From NCBI RefSeq assembly GCF_000012825.1, contig NC_009614.1, positions 992,001 through 1,056,000 on the forward strand: a DNA stretch of 64,000 nt, in the 5' to 3' direction. Each line of letters begins with the position of its first letter. The stretch's first letter is position 1. Below, piece after piece: positions 1 to 7,204 of this stretch. Origin of the DNA: Phocaeicola vulgatus ATCC 8482. GTDB taxonomy: Bacteria > Bacteroidota > Bacteroidia > Bacteroidales > Bacteroidaceae. The translations under genes were made by a program, and so were the position numbers. The notes under the pieces were generated by a model. It was not told where the DNA came from and searched no databases. It was given only the letters and a program-made list of their open reading frames with translations.

Positions 1-81
1 ACGGCGAGCGTACACGGTCCGGAATGCGAGGATGACAGCGTGGTCTACCGGTTCAAGACGACCATCGGAACAAAAGGGTAG
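1..81 (+). CDS. PRTRC system protein C, C-terminal end only
   Basis: Frame 1 is open from the first base and stops at TAG 79-81. The 26 visible residues end in a phenylalanine/lysine stretch followed by I-G-T-K-G. That resembles the conserved carboxy end of PRTRC protein C, a short (about 70 residue) protein of plasmid and ICE PRTRC clusters whose function is unknown. The next genes look like PRTRC F, B and ThiF, which fits the usual E-C-F-B-ThiF order. The 5' part is outside the window, so the assignment rests on a short tail and on context. Confidence 0.55.
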   Translation, partial: TASVHGPECEDDSVVYRFKTTIGTKG

Positions 82-123
82 ATATATGGCAAAGAGAATT
101 TCCATCAAAAAAAAGGAGGATAC

Positions 124-1251
124 ATGCAAAACGCTATCAGAATCACAAATGGCGGGACTGGCCGTATTGATCATCAGGGCCGCCGACCTCTCGTACATCG
201 GACGGGGTACGATGGGCCGGGAAAAAAGAAGACTGCCGCCACCGGGGAGCGTAACGCTTTTTTGACAGGCAGATTCCTCCCCATCGCGGCGGACTATCTG
301 GTGGAGGACGAAACGGGAGGGGCATGCGTCAACCTGACCACGTCCGAAAACTTTGACTATCTATACCGGTCCGCCCTGCGATATGCCGATCTCATGAATG
401 TCAGGCTCCCTTTCCGCGCGAGGAAAGGGAGCGGTCCCCGCATCAACATCACCGCCTTATACAAGGCCCTGGACGAGACCTTGCCGGAACATGTCAATCT
501 GGAGGAAAGGGCCGGGAGGCTCCATTTCTGCCTGTACAGGTTCCATGACTGGCCGGACCATACCCTGTTCTGGCTACCCGTCGATTTCACGGAGAACCTT
601 CCTGTACCGTTACGGCGTATCGTCCGGGAATTCATACGGCAGTTCGTACGTTACCACGGGTTGAACGCCGTCACGGAAACATGGTATTATGAGCTGGCGG
701 TGGAGGAACTGGATGACTGGAAGAACCGCGATCCCGAGGCTTCCCCTCAGACAATCCGTAAATACAAACGCCTGGCGGAATCCTACCAATCCGGGAAAAT
801 CGCAAAAACACTTAAACGAATGGAAGGGAAACCGTTCTGTACCGATCTGGAAGAAAAGGTCCTAAAATACCGGGCGGCAGTGAAGGAGGAACGGGAGCTT
901 TTGGAACTGATACGGGAAGGGATGGGACTGATTACCCCAGGAAATCCGTGCATCATGCAATACGGTTACGATTGGGCGTATGAAAGATCACCGGATTTCC
1001 CCCCGATCGACCTGGACTGTCAGATCATGCTGGCATATTCCAACAATGACACCCTTACGGAGAACATGGAATGCTATTTCAACTCGGACTACCGGGAGAC
1101 GTATGCCATCACCCCGGTCACAAGCATGTACCTGACACCTGAGACGGACAGACTGTTCCGGATGGACGACTATCCGGAGAGACTGTCCGGATGGATGGAA
1201 CGATTCACGCAATGCATAAACTGGCATTTTAAAGTGCCCGTTTCCCAATAA
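124..1251 (+). CDS. Probable PRTRC system protein F
   Basis: This 375-residue soluble protein has no signal peptide or membrane segment. It sits between the tail of a PRTRC protein C and a PRTRC protein B, the position occupied by PRTRC protein F (usually about 350-380 residues). The start at 124 is preceded by a strong AAGGAGG ribosome-binding site. The first 45 residues look low in conserved character. A second frame, 86-265, overlaps this start and could encode a small peptide or reflect a frameshift, so the true N-terminus is uncertain. A charged helical region rich in Lys, Arg and Glu lies around residues 195-265. The PRTRC system is a conserved mobile-element cluster of unknown function. 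Assignment is by position and length more than by motif. Confidence 0.6.
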   Translation: MQNAIRITNGGTGRIDHQGRRPLVHRTGYDGPGKKKTAATGERNAFLTGRFLPIAADYLVEDETGGACVNLTTSENFDYLYRSALRYADLMNVRLPFRARKGSGPRINITALYKALDETLPEHVNLEERAGRLHFCLYRFHDWPDHTLFWLPVDFTENLPVPLRRIVREFIRQFVRYHGLNAVTETWYYELAVEELDDWKNRDPEASPQTIRKYKRLAESYQSGKIAKTLKRMEGKPFCTDLEEKVLKYRAAVKEERELLELIREGMGLITPGNPCIMQYGYDWAYERSPDFPPIDLDCQIMLAYSNNDTLTENMECYFNSDYRETYAITPVTSMYLTPETDRLFRMDDYPERLSGWMERFTQCINWHFKVPVSQ

Positions 1252-1283
1252 ATAAAGAAACGAAAACAAAAAAAATACAGGAT

Positions 1284-1985
1284 ATGAACGAACTTACCAA
1301 GCAACTGCAAGAGATAATGGTGCCCAAAGCGGCGCTGATCGCCTATGAGTACCAGGAAGGTCACTACGCAAGCGGAAGTCACTACCTGGAACTACGCCCT
1401 ATCAACAAAAAGGGAAGAATGGAAGCCGGCATTCCGGTTACATATGAATTCATGGACTCCCTGGTGGAATCCTATTCGGACGGGAACCGGCGTATCCCGC
1501 ACGGGTGGCTGCCACCCAACATGCTGTGGTGCGATACCCGCAGGGGGCATGAAAGCTATGTGTGGTATAATCCGCCGGGAAAACGGCGGATGTTTTTCAA
1601 GAACGACCTGAACATCGGGGATGGAATGTTCCACGTGCCGGGAGTCATTTATATCATTAAAAATGAAAGGATGGACATCTTCGCCTACAAGGGGAAAAAA
1701 CCGGACGGGAGGACACCGCTCTATCTGGCCCCTTTTTTCAACGTGACCGGTGGAAACGTATGCCTGGGAAACTCCACACTGGAGAAACCGGAGAGCCTGG
1801 ATTTTCACACCCTGTTGGAATATTGGGAGAAACGTTTCTGGCTCAGTGAATTTTCCCATCTTGGAGGAGGGAAGAACCCGACAAGAAACAATCTGGTCCT
1901 GGTTACTGAGCGGATGCGTGAACAGCCGTTCGACAACGACGAACTCCAACCGATCAACAAACGATTGAAAGACATCCTGCCATGA
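1284..1985 (+). CDS. PRTRC system protein B
   Basis: A 233-residue cytoplasmic protein recognisable as PRTRC protein B. It shows an early elements-of-beta-strand region (E-L-R-P-I-N-K-K-G), the conserved central W-Y-N-P-P block near residues 94-98, a P-G-V-I-Y segment near 120, and an aliphatic A-P-F-F-N-V-x-x-x-G-x-V-C-L-G-N stretch near residues 150-165. It starts 32 bases after the preceding gene. Its stop overlaps the start of the ThiF-like gene as ATGA, so translation is probably coupled. Proteins of this family always occur with the ThiF partner on plasmids and integrative elements. No biochemical activity is established. Confidence 0.85.
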   Translation: MNELTKQLQEIMVPKAALIAYEYQEGHYASGSHYLELRPINKKGRMEAGIPVTYEFMDSLVESYSDGNRRIPHGWLPPNMLWCDTRRGHESYVWYNPPGKRRMFFKNDLNIGDGMFHVPGVIYIIKNERMDIFAYKGKKPDGRTPLYLAPFFNVTGGNVCLGNSTLEKPESLDFHTLLEYWEKRFWLSEFSHLGGGKNPTRNNLVLVTERMREQPFDNDELQPINKRLKDILP

Positions 1986-2773
1986 GAAAGATCCATTTCA
2001 CAGACAAGTACCTGCTCAGTCCCTATCACCCCGTAACCGTCCTGGTAGCCGGGGCGGGTGGAACCGGCTCGCAGGTAATAACCAGCCTGGCACGCATGAG
2101 CGTGGCATTACAGGCTCTGGGACATCCGGGGCTGCACCTGACGGCTTTCGACCCCGACACTGTCACGGAAGCAAACATCGGCCGCCAGCTGTTCAGCGAG
2201 ACGGAACTGGGGTTGAACAAGGCGACGGCGCTTGTCACCCGCGTCAACCGTTTTTTCGGTTATGCGTGGGAGGCCAGGGAATGCCGCTATCCGATCATAA
2301 CCAAAGAAGGGGATAAAAGCGTCCCGCTGGCGAACATCATCATCACCTGTACGGACAACACCCGTTCCCGGCTCGACCTGTGGCGGTTCCTGAAGAAATA
2401 CAGGGAATATAAAAAGAACGATGAGAAAGCGCCGATATACTGGATGGATTTCGGGAACGCCCAAACCACCGGGCAAGTCCTGATAGGCAATATCCGGAGC
2501 AAAATAAGCCAGCCCGCATCCAGCGAATACCTTCCCATGCCCAGGATGAATGTCATCACCGAGGAGGTCAGCTACTCCACCATCCGGGAGGAGGACTCAG
2601 GCCCGAGTTGCTCGCTCGCGGAGGCGTTGCGCAAGCAGGACCTGTTCATCAACTCCATGCTGGCACAAATCGGTTGCGACATCCTCTGGTGCATGTTCAG
2701 AGAAGGGAGGACATTCTACCGGGGGGCCTATCTCAACCTTGACACGCTACGGGTAAATCCCATTCCGGTATAA
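1982..2773 (+). CDS. PRTRC system ThiF-family protein
   Basis: This 263-residue protein is a member of the ThiF/MoeB/E1 superfamily, which adenylates the C-terminus of ubiquitin-like proteins or sulfur carriers. The Rossmann nucleotide-binding motif G-A-G-G-T-G-S is at about residues 24-30. The D-x-D acidic strand (F-D-P-D) near 58 and the A-N-I-G-R-Q signature near 64-69 are also present. The T-C-T-D-N segment near residue 120 matches the strand preceding the adenylation site. It overlaps the PRTRC B stop by four bases. Being an E1-like enzyme beside proteins of unknown function, it may modify or activate a partner in the cluster. That is inference; family membership is clear. Confidence 0.88.
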   Translation: MRKIHFTDKYLLSPYHPVTVLVAGAGGTGSQVITSLARMSVALQALGHPGLHLTAFDPDTVTEANIGRQLFSETELGLNKATALVTRVNRFFGYAWEARECRYPIITKEGDKSVPLANIIITCTDNTRSRLDLWRFLKKYREYKKNDEKAPIYWMDFGNAQTTGQVLIGNIRSKISQPASSEYLPMPRMNVITEEVSYSTIREEDSGPSCSLAEALRKQDLFINSMLAQIGCDILWCMFREGRTFYRGAYLNLDTLRVNPIPV

Positions 2774-2795
2774 ACGGACGTGGATTTATTCCCGG

Positions 2796-3518
2796 TCATT
2801 CCTGCCGTACGGTCCGACCTTTCATCCGTACGGCACTCGCCACTCCCTTTTCCGTCATGACCAGCTCGTACCGTTCCAACCTTTCATAGAGCTTGCCCAA
2901 TGTCTTGCATCCGTATCTCTTGACCTTGAATTTGGGCATCATTTTCTTCAACGAGCCGCCTATCAGGGAAAGGGAGACCTCCTCCTTGCCGTCAGCCGCC
3001 TGCTGGAAAGCCTTGTCAAAAAACTCCATATCCCTTCGGATAAAAAAATCCGGGGTGTTCTCCAAGGTCTTGTTTTCCTTACGGTCGGCATACAGGAATA
3101 CGGAACAGGAGCGTATCAGCGATACGGGAGTCTTGCCCTCCCCATATCCCAGTACCTTCAATCCCGCCTCCCGTATCCGTTGCGCCAACGGGTTGTAGTC
3201 ACCGTCACTGGCGACCAGACAGAAACAGTCCACCCGGCCGTCACGGAGGATGTCCATGGCGTCTATGACCAACGCGATATCCGTAGTGTTCTTTCCTGAA
3301 GCATAGGAGGAGGCCTGCACCAACCTGAACCCATATTCCCGGGCGGTCTCCTTCCATCCGGAAAGAGCTTTCCTCGTCCAGTCCCCGTATATCCGTCTGA
3401 TAACGGCATCCCCATAACGGGAAACAAAGCCCATGATATCCTCCATCCTCTCAAAGGACACGTTGTCACCGTCAATCAGAACCGCAATGAGATATTTTGA
3501 ATTGGTATTTGTCTTCAT
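2796..3518 (-). CDS. NYN-domain (PIN-like) RNase-type protein
   Basis: This 240-residue protein carries an N-terminal NYN domain of the PIN-like nuclease fold (LabA/YacP group). Acidic residues expected to bind metal are visible: D16 and D18 in the I-D-G-D-N motif, D in T-D-I-A-L-V-I-D-A near 95-102, and D in A-S-D-G-D-Y near 122-126. The last 80 residues are basic and resemble an OST-HTH/LOTUS-type RNA-binding tail. The gene is convergent with the ThiF-like gene, 22 bases away. NYN proteins are usually RNA nucleases. A role in toxin or defence biology is possible in this mobile setting but unproven. Confidence 0.8.
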   Translation of the reverse strand: MKTNTNSKYLIAVLIDGDNVSFERMEDIMGFVSRYGDAVIRRIYGDWTRKALSGWKETAREYGFRLVQASSYASGKNTTDIALVIDAMDILRDGRVDCFCLVASDGDYNPLAQRIREAGLKVLGYGEGKTPVSLIRSCSVFLYADRKENKTLENTPDFFIRRDMEFFDKAFQQAADGKEEVSLSLIGGSLKKMMPKFKVKRYGCKTLGKLYERLERYELVMTEKGVASAVRMKGRTVRQE

Positions 3519-3574
3519 AACAACCGTTTATAAGACAAAGTTAGCATAACTTCCGCATATCCACATTGCCCCGT

Positions 3575-3868
3575 TCAGTTTTTCTTTCCCCGTTTTTGCA
3601 AAAAATCCTGTATATCCGAACTCCTGTAGAAATTCTTGCCGTTCTCATCCGTCTGGTAATAACGGATCAGTCCTTTTTCCCGGTAACGGGCCACGGTCCG
3701 AAGCGACACGTTGAGCAGCCTGGCTATGTCATAGTTGTCCAAAAGCTCGTCACCGTTCAAGAACTCCTTCACACGGCCCATCCTATCCAGTTTCTTCTCT
3801 ATGCGCTCAAATCCTTCCACTATGGTCATTATCATTTTCTCGAGCACTTCATTATCTATATACATCAT
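3575..3868 (-). CDS. Small helix-turn-helix (HTH-17) DNA-binding protein
   Basis: A 97-residue protein with a helical N-terminal half and a C-terminal MerR-like/HTH-17 domain. The motif runs D-N-Y-D-I-A-R-L-L-N-V-S-L-R-T-V-A-R-Y-R, followed by a wing with F-Y-R-S-S-D-I. An AGGAG sequence sits about ten bases before the start. Proteins of this size and shape act as excisionase-like or regulatory factors in Bacteroidales integrative elements. It is divergent from two paralogous small HTH genes on the other strand, with about 400 bases between them. Confidence 0.8.
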   Translation of the reverse strand: MMYIDNEVLEKMIMTIVEGFERIEKKLDRMGRVKEFLNGDELLDNYDIARLLNVSLRTVARYREKGLIRYYQTDENGKNFYRSSDIQDFLQKRGKKN

Positions 3869-4277
3869 GGCATGTATCTCCTGTATTTTTTAAAGGTTAT
3901 TACTGAAATACCCTCGGTGCGCACTGTAAGAGTATATACCATTTTATTATGAAAAATGTATGCCATACCTCCTTTATGTCTTTTAAAACAGCAATATAAC
4001 ATATTGATAATTAGATATAAAGTATATTTTTCTTCCTTTTCGAATGTAACAGGTGTAAACAGGTAAAGTGTAAAACTGTAAAATACGGATTGTAAACTTT
4101 ACATATTACCGGCCATCCGTTACCACCATGCCTTATCTTTCCGGGGAACAGGCTAAAAATATCATAAACCAATGTATATCTGACATCTGATGACATCTGA
4201 TGACGTTTGCGGACACCTTTTTGGATATGAGTCCCCCTCTCCATACTTTCGTATCAAATCGAAAAAAGGAAAGACTT
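3869..4277. other. Divergent intergenic region between HTH genes
   Basis: This AT-rich stretch separates the leftward HTH gene from the two rightward HTH genes and contains no convincing gene. Its one clear feature is a tandem 10-bp repeat at 4181-4205. A region of this kind would be expected to hold both promoters and the binding sites of the flanking regulators. No promoter could be assigned with confidence. Confidence 0.45.
4181..4205 (+). repeat. Tandem TGACATCTGA repeat, iteron- or operator-like
   Basis: The 10-bp unit TGACATCTGA occurs twice in tandem, followed by TGACG, about 75 bases before the start of the HTH gene at 4278. A 17-bp part of this block (4186-4202) recurs exactly on the opposite strand at 9795-9811, upstream of a truncated primase gene. 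Reuse of the same block ahead of two element genes suggests a binding site for an element-encoded DNA-binding protein. Confidence 0.65.
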
Positions 4278-4577
4278 ATGGAATTTGTGTGTATCGAGGC
4301 CAAGACATTCATGGAAATGAACGAGGCCCTGGAAGCCATCGCCAGAAGAGTGCATGAGACATGCGGAGGAAGCACGCGGGGCATGGATGAGTGGATCGAC
4401 AACCAGGAGGCATGTACGCTTATGGATGTCTCGCCAAGGAAAATGTTACAACTCCGGAGAAGCGGGTCCGTCCCCTACAGTTACATAGACCGTAAAGTAT
4501 ATTACAAACGGCAGGATATCATCCGCTTTATGGAGGCGGAAATTCATCGGGTGACACCTCAAAATCGAATGATATGA
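4278..4577 (+). CDS. Small helix-turn-helix protein (excisionase-like)
   Basis: The chosen ATG at 4278 gives 99 residues and follows a purine-rich AAAGGAAAG site. A longer in-frame start at 4200 would run through the repeat block and is unlikely. The C-terminal half holds an HTH-17 domain (D-N-Q-E-A-C-T-L-M-D-V-S-P-R-K-M-L-Q-L-R) followed by a short wing with V-Y-Y-K-R-Q-D-I. The N-terminal half is helical. The stop overlaps the next start as ATGA, making a two-gene unit with a related HTH protein. Such pairs occur near the integrase and mobilisation modules of Bacteroidales elements and probably regulate excision. Confidence 0.75.
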   Translation: MEFVCIEAKTFMEMNEALEAIARRVHETCGGSTRGMDEWIDNQEACTLMDVSPRKMLQLRRSGSVPYSYIDRKVYYKRQDIIRFMEAEIHRVTPQNRMI

Positions 4578-4876
4578 TCCAATCCATGCTGACCAAGGAA
4601 AGCCCGGAAATCATACGCTTTTTCCGGAATATTGAGAGCCTGTCCGAAATACTGGACACACAGGCGGAAAAGATGCGGCCGGTCCTGAACGGCGAACGTT
4701 ATATGACCGACAGCGAGCTGGCCGGACACCTGAAACTGACACGGAGGACACTGGCTGAGTACAGGATAACAGGTAAACTGCCTTATTACAAAGTGGGAGG
4801 CAAATTATTGTACAAGGAAAAGGACATCCTCGTGCTGTTGGAAAGAAACAGGATGGAGGCTTTTGATTATAGATGA
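4574..4876 (+). CDS. Small helix-turn-helix protein, partner of the preceding gene
   Basis: A 100-residue protein with a C-terminal HTH-17 domain: the T-D-S-E-L-A-G-H-L-K-L-T-R-R-T-L-A-E-Y-R segment, then a K-L-L-Y-K-E-K-D-I wing. The N-terminus is helical. It is translationally coupled to the upstream HTH gene through an ATGA overlap. The two proteins and the leftward one at 3575-3868 share the same architecture, so they look like paralogues that may bind neighbouring sites. Function is inferred from family and context only. Confidence 0.75.
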   Translation: MIQSMLTKESPEIIRFFRNIESLSEILDTQAEKMRPVLNGERYMTDSELAGHLKLTRRTLAEYRITGKLPYYKVGGKLLYKEKDILVLLERNRMEAFDYR

Positions 4877-4945
4877 TCCTGTCTGTGGCCACTAGTGTAG
4901 TATTCCTATTTCTTACCCGCAAAGGCCACCTTTTGCCCCGGTTGC

Positions 4946-4971
4946 GCAAGGCGGTCCTTTGGACCGGTTGC
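4946..4971. other. Strong imperfect stem-loop after the HTH pair
   Basis: GCAA-GG-CGGTCC pairs with GGACCG-G-TTGC across a TTT loop, with one bulged base, giving about ten base pairs. It is followed by AGAAAAAAT rather than a T-run, so it is not a good rightward terminator. The surrounding 4900-5040 stretch is rich in short palindromes and has no gene. An oriT-like or recombination structure is possible, but no nick-site consensus is recognised. Confidence 0.4.
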
Positions 4972-5055
4972 AGAAAAAATCATCCTCACTTCGCGAGGGC
5001 ACTGAAAAATAAGAACTTTTTCAGATCTCTTTCGATTGAGTCCTAAAAAATGAGT

Positions 5056-5098
5056 TCGCCAAATCCGAGAATAGGGATTTGGCGAGCTTTTTGTTTTT
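5056..5098 (+). terminator. Intrinsic terminator, rightward
   Basis: An 11-bp perfect stem (TCGCCAAATCC with GGATTTGGCGA) closes an 8-base loop and runs into GCTTTTTGTTTTT. It lies about 180 bases after the HTH pair on the same strand and close to the 3' end of the leftward ATPase gene. It probably ends rightward transcription. Confidence 0.8.
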
Positions 5099-5157
5099 AT
5101 ACACCCATGACTTCCAAAGTTCTTCATATGTGTATCTCATATCCATGAAAGTGCCAT

Positions 5158-6456
5158 TTATCCAAAGAACTTCGTAATGGCAAATAACGGAATATTCTCC
5201 ATCCATTCCTGATCTTGATACCCCATCATGGAGATGCGCAATCCTTTCAACTGATAATCGGGATGGTTTTTAATATATTCCGACATGGAACGCGCACGTA
5301 CATTCTCTTCGGCTTTCACTTCCACCGGTATCACGCGATGCTCCGTCTGTACCACAAAGTCAATCTCCGCAGGTGTTTTGTCACTGCTCCAATAATAGGG
5401 CGAAAAGCCTTGGGCCACTAATTGCTGCAAGACAAACTGTTCGGTAAAAGCGCCCTTGAACTCCTTGAATACATTATCTCCTACCAGCATTTGGCTGGCG
5501 GGTGCCTCGGTCATACAACCTAAAAGACCGCAATCAAGCAGGAATAATTTGAAGGCACCCAGATCTTCATAAAATTTGACAGGCATCTGCAGTTCTTTTA
5601 TCCGGCTGACTTTATGTACCAGACCTGCATCCATCAGCCACTGAATGGCGAGTTCATATTCCGTAGCTCTGGCTCCTTTCTTCAACACATTATAGATGAA
5701 TTTCTTGTTCTCCTTGGCCAACTGCGAAGGCAAGGATTGCAGCACTTGTCCGATACGTATACTTTCAGTAGCTGTCGTATGCTTGGAGATGTCCCGCCGA
5801 TAAGCATCCAGGATTTCAGTCTGTTTGTCACGTACTTCCTGCAAGTTTTGATGCTGAAAGAAACAATCCACCACTTCAGGCATGCCACCTACATAATAGT
5901 ATTGGCGAAGCAAATCAACATATTTTAAACTGAGAATCTTTAAAATTTCCCAATCGGGCTGATGCAACAAATCGCACAAATCAGTTTCACCGGCAGCCAT
6001 CAGAAATTCTTCAAAATCCATCGGATATAGATGCATTACATTTACCTTACCCACCGGAAAGGACTGACCTTTCCCCAAAGTAATTCCCAACAAGGAGCCA
6101 GCCGCCATCACATGATATTCAGGCGCATTTTCCTGAAAATATTTCAAGCTATGCAATCCCCGTTCCACTTCCTGCAACTCATCGAATACAATCAACGTTT
6201 TTCCTGCTTCAATCTTTGTTCCTGTGATAGCCTGAAGTGTCAGCAAAATACGGGGGATGCTATAGTCGGCTGCAAATAACTCCTTGGCCAGTGGCTCGAC
6301 ATCACAGTTTATGTAGGCTACATTCTCAAACTCTGTCTGACCAAAATGTTTCATCACCCAAGTTTTACCAACCTGACGAGCACCCAACAGTATCAAAGGT
6401 TTTCTCGCAGGATTATCTTTCCAAAGTTTCAACTGTTGTATAATCTTCCGTTTCAT
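5158..6456 (-). CDS. AAA+ ATPase with DUF4143 and nuclease-like C-terminus
   Basis: The 432-residue product belongs to the large archaeal/bacterial ATPase family with a C-terminal DUF4143 domain. Walker A is G-A-R-Q-V-G-K-T at residues 25-32, and Walker B is L-I-V-F-D-E-L-Q near 90. The C-terminal region contains A-E-I-D-F-V-V and E-V-K-A, the spacing of a PD-(D/E)xK nuclease-like core. These genes are common singletons in Bacteroidales genomes, often near mobile elements. A role in defence or DNA processing is suspected for some members but is not established. No partner gene is evident. Confidence 0.85.
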   Translation of the reverse strand: MKRKIIQQLKLWKDNPARKPLILLGARQVGKTWVMKHFGQTEFENVAYINCDVEPLAKELFAADYSIPRILLTLQAITGTKIEAGKTLIVFDELQEVERGLHSLKYFQENAPEYHVMAAGSLLGITLGKGQSFPVGKVNVMHLYPMDFEEFLMAAGETDLCDLLHQPDWEILKILSLKYVDLLRQYYYVGGMPEVVDCFFQHQNLQEVRDKQTEILDAYRRDISKHTTATESIRIGQVLQSLPSQLAKENKKFIYNVLKKGARATEYELAIQWLMDAGLVHKVSRIKELQMPVKFYEDLGAFKLFLLDCGLLGCMTEAPASQMLVGDNVFKEFKGAFTEQFVLQQLVAQGFSPYYWSSDKTPAEIDFVVQTEHRVIPVEVKAEENVRARSMSEYIKNHPDYQLKGLRISMMGYQDQEWMENIPLFAITKFFG

Positions 6457-6686
6457 CGATTCCTTTAAAATAAGAATTATTCACTTGTCTCTTGCAAAGA
6501 TACATTTTTTCGAGGATGAAAACCGATATATACAACACTTTTTCGATGATAACTTGAGAATAATATCACATTTTTTAGAGGATACAATCTTCCAGATAAA
6601 AAAATAAACTATAAATATATAACCTATGCTTGTTGTAAAAACAAGAATCTTTGCGAATTCATTAAAAAACATGGTGCCAATTGTGA

Positions 6687-7124
6687 CAAATTCACAAACA
6701 GGTAGTCTTATCAAGAATAGAACGAGAAATTGAAGAGAATTATCCAAACGAAATAGTTCCAAATGAAAAGAGTCGAATAACTAGTAATTTCTGCGATAGT
6801 CTGACGGCAGTTCTCAAGACGTTGAACATACTATTTTTGTATCGTTTCGGACAATCTTTCATGTTTCAACTTGCTGCTTGTATGAACAGTGCTCCCTATG
6901 ACAAATGTCAGTCGGGGTATTGGCAATCGGGCTGTATAGCGGATAAATACGTATCAACCATGCAACTGGCAGATAAAGTTAAACCACTGTAAGTGTGTCA
7001 TATTGCGTTAGCCAAAAAGGTTTATGAGTTGCAAGCAGTGAATGAACACACAGATATAGAAACATCATTCTTTGGCTTGTCGAACGCCCCCTATATAACA
7101 ATACTTTATGCAGGCTACCTCTAA
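6687..7124 (+). pseudogene. Unrecognised decayed reading frame
   Basis: One frame is open for about 145 codons from 6687 to TAA at 7122-7124, broken only by an in-frame TAA at 6990-6992. The conceptual product is protein-like: a charged helical start with E-R-E-I-E-E, a hydrophobic L-N-I-L-F-L-Y-R-F segment, then mixed sequence with several Cys. There is no plausible start codon before 6861, and a TGA lies just upstream at 6684. This looks like the remnant of a gene that lost its 5' end and acquired a stop. The family is not recognised. The rest of 6457-6686 is very AT-rich and shows nothing else. Confidence 0.35.
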
Positions 7125-7168
7125 TCTATTAAAAATTGTCCGAATTATGATTTTGTCATTTAATTTGC

Positions 7169-7176
7169 TATATTTG
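7169..7176 (+). promoter_or_regulatory. Bacteroidetes -7 element before the AAA ATPase gene
   Basis: TATATTTG matches the TAnnTTTG consensus and lies 28 bases before the ATG at 7205. No clearly spaced -33 TTTG is visible, since the nearest TTTG (7152-7155) is too close. It probably drives the ATPase-RloB-small gene unit. Confidence 0.5.
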
Positions 7177-7204
7177 CAAAACAATTACAAATTTAAGGGA
7201 TGAA

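Noticed and set aside
32..265. 77-residue frame from position 32 as a gene
   Set aside because: It starts inside the PRTRC C frame and overlaps the gene at 124, which has a far better ribosome-binding site. Only the shorter part from 86 was kept, as a finding.
4181..4205. CRISPR array
   Set aside because: The repeats are 10 bases and directly tandem, without spacers, and no cas gene is nearby.
6481..6762. 93-residue minus-strand frame
   Set aside because: The stretch is very AT-rich and the translation is low-complexity with repeated S-S-K-K-C. No ribosome-binding site or family resemblance was seen.
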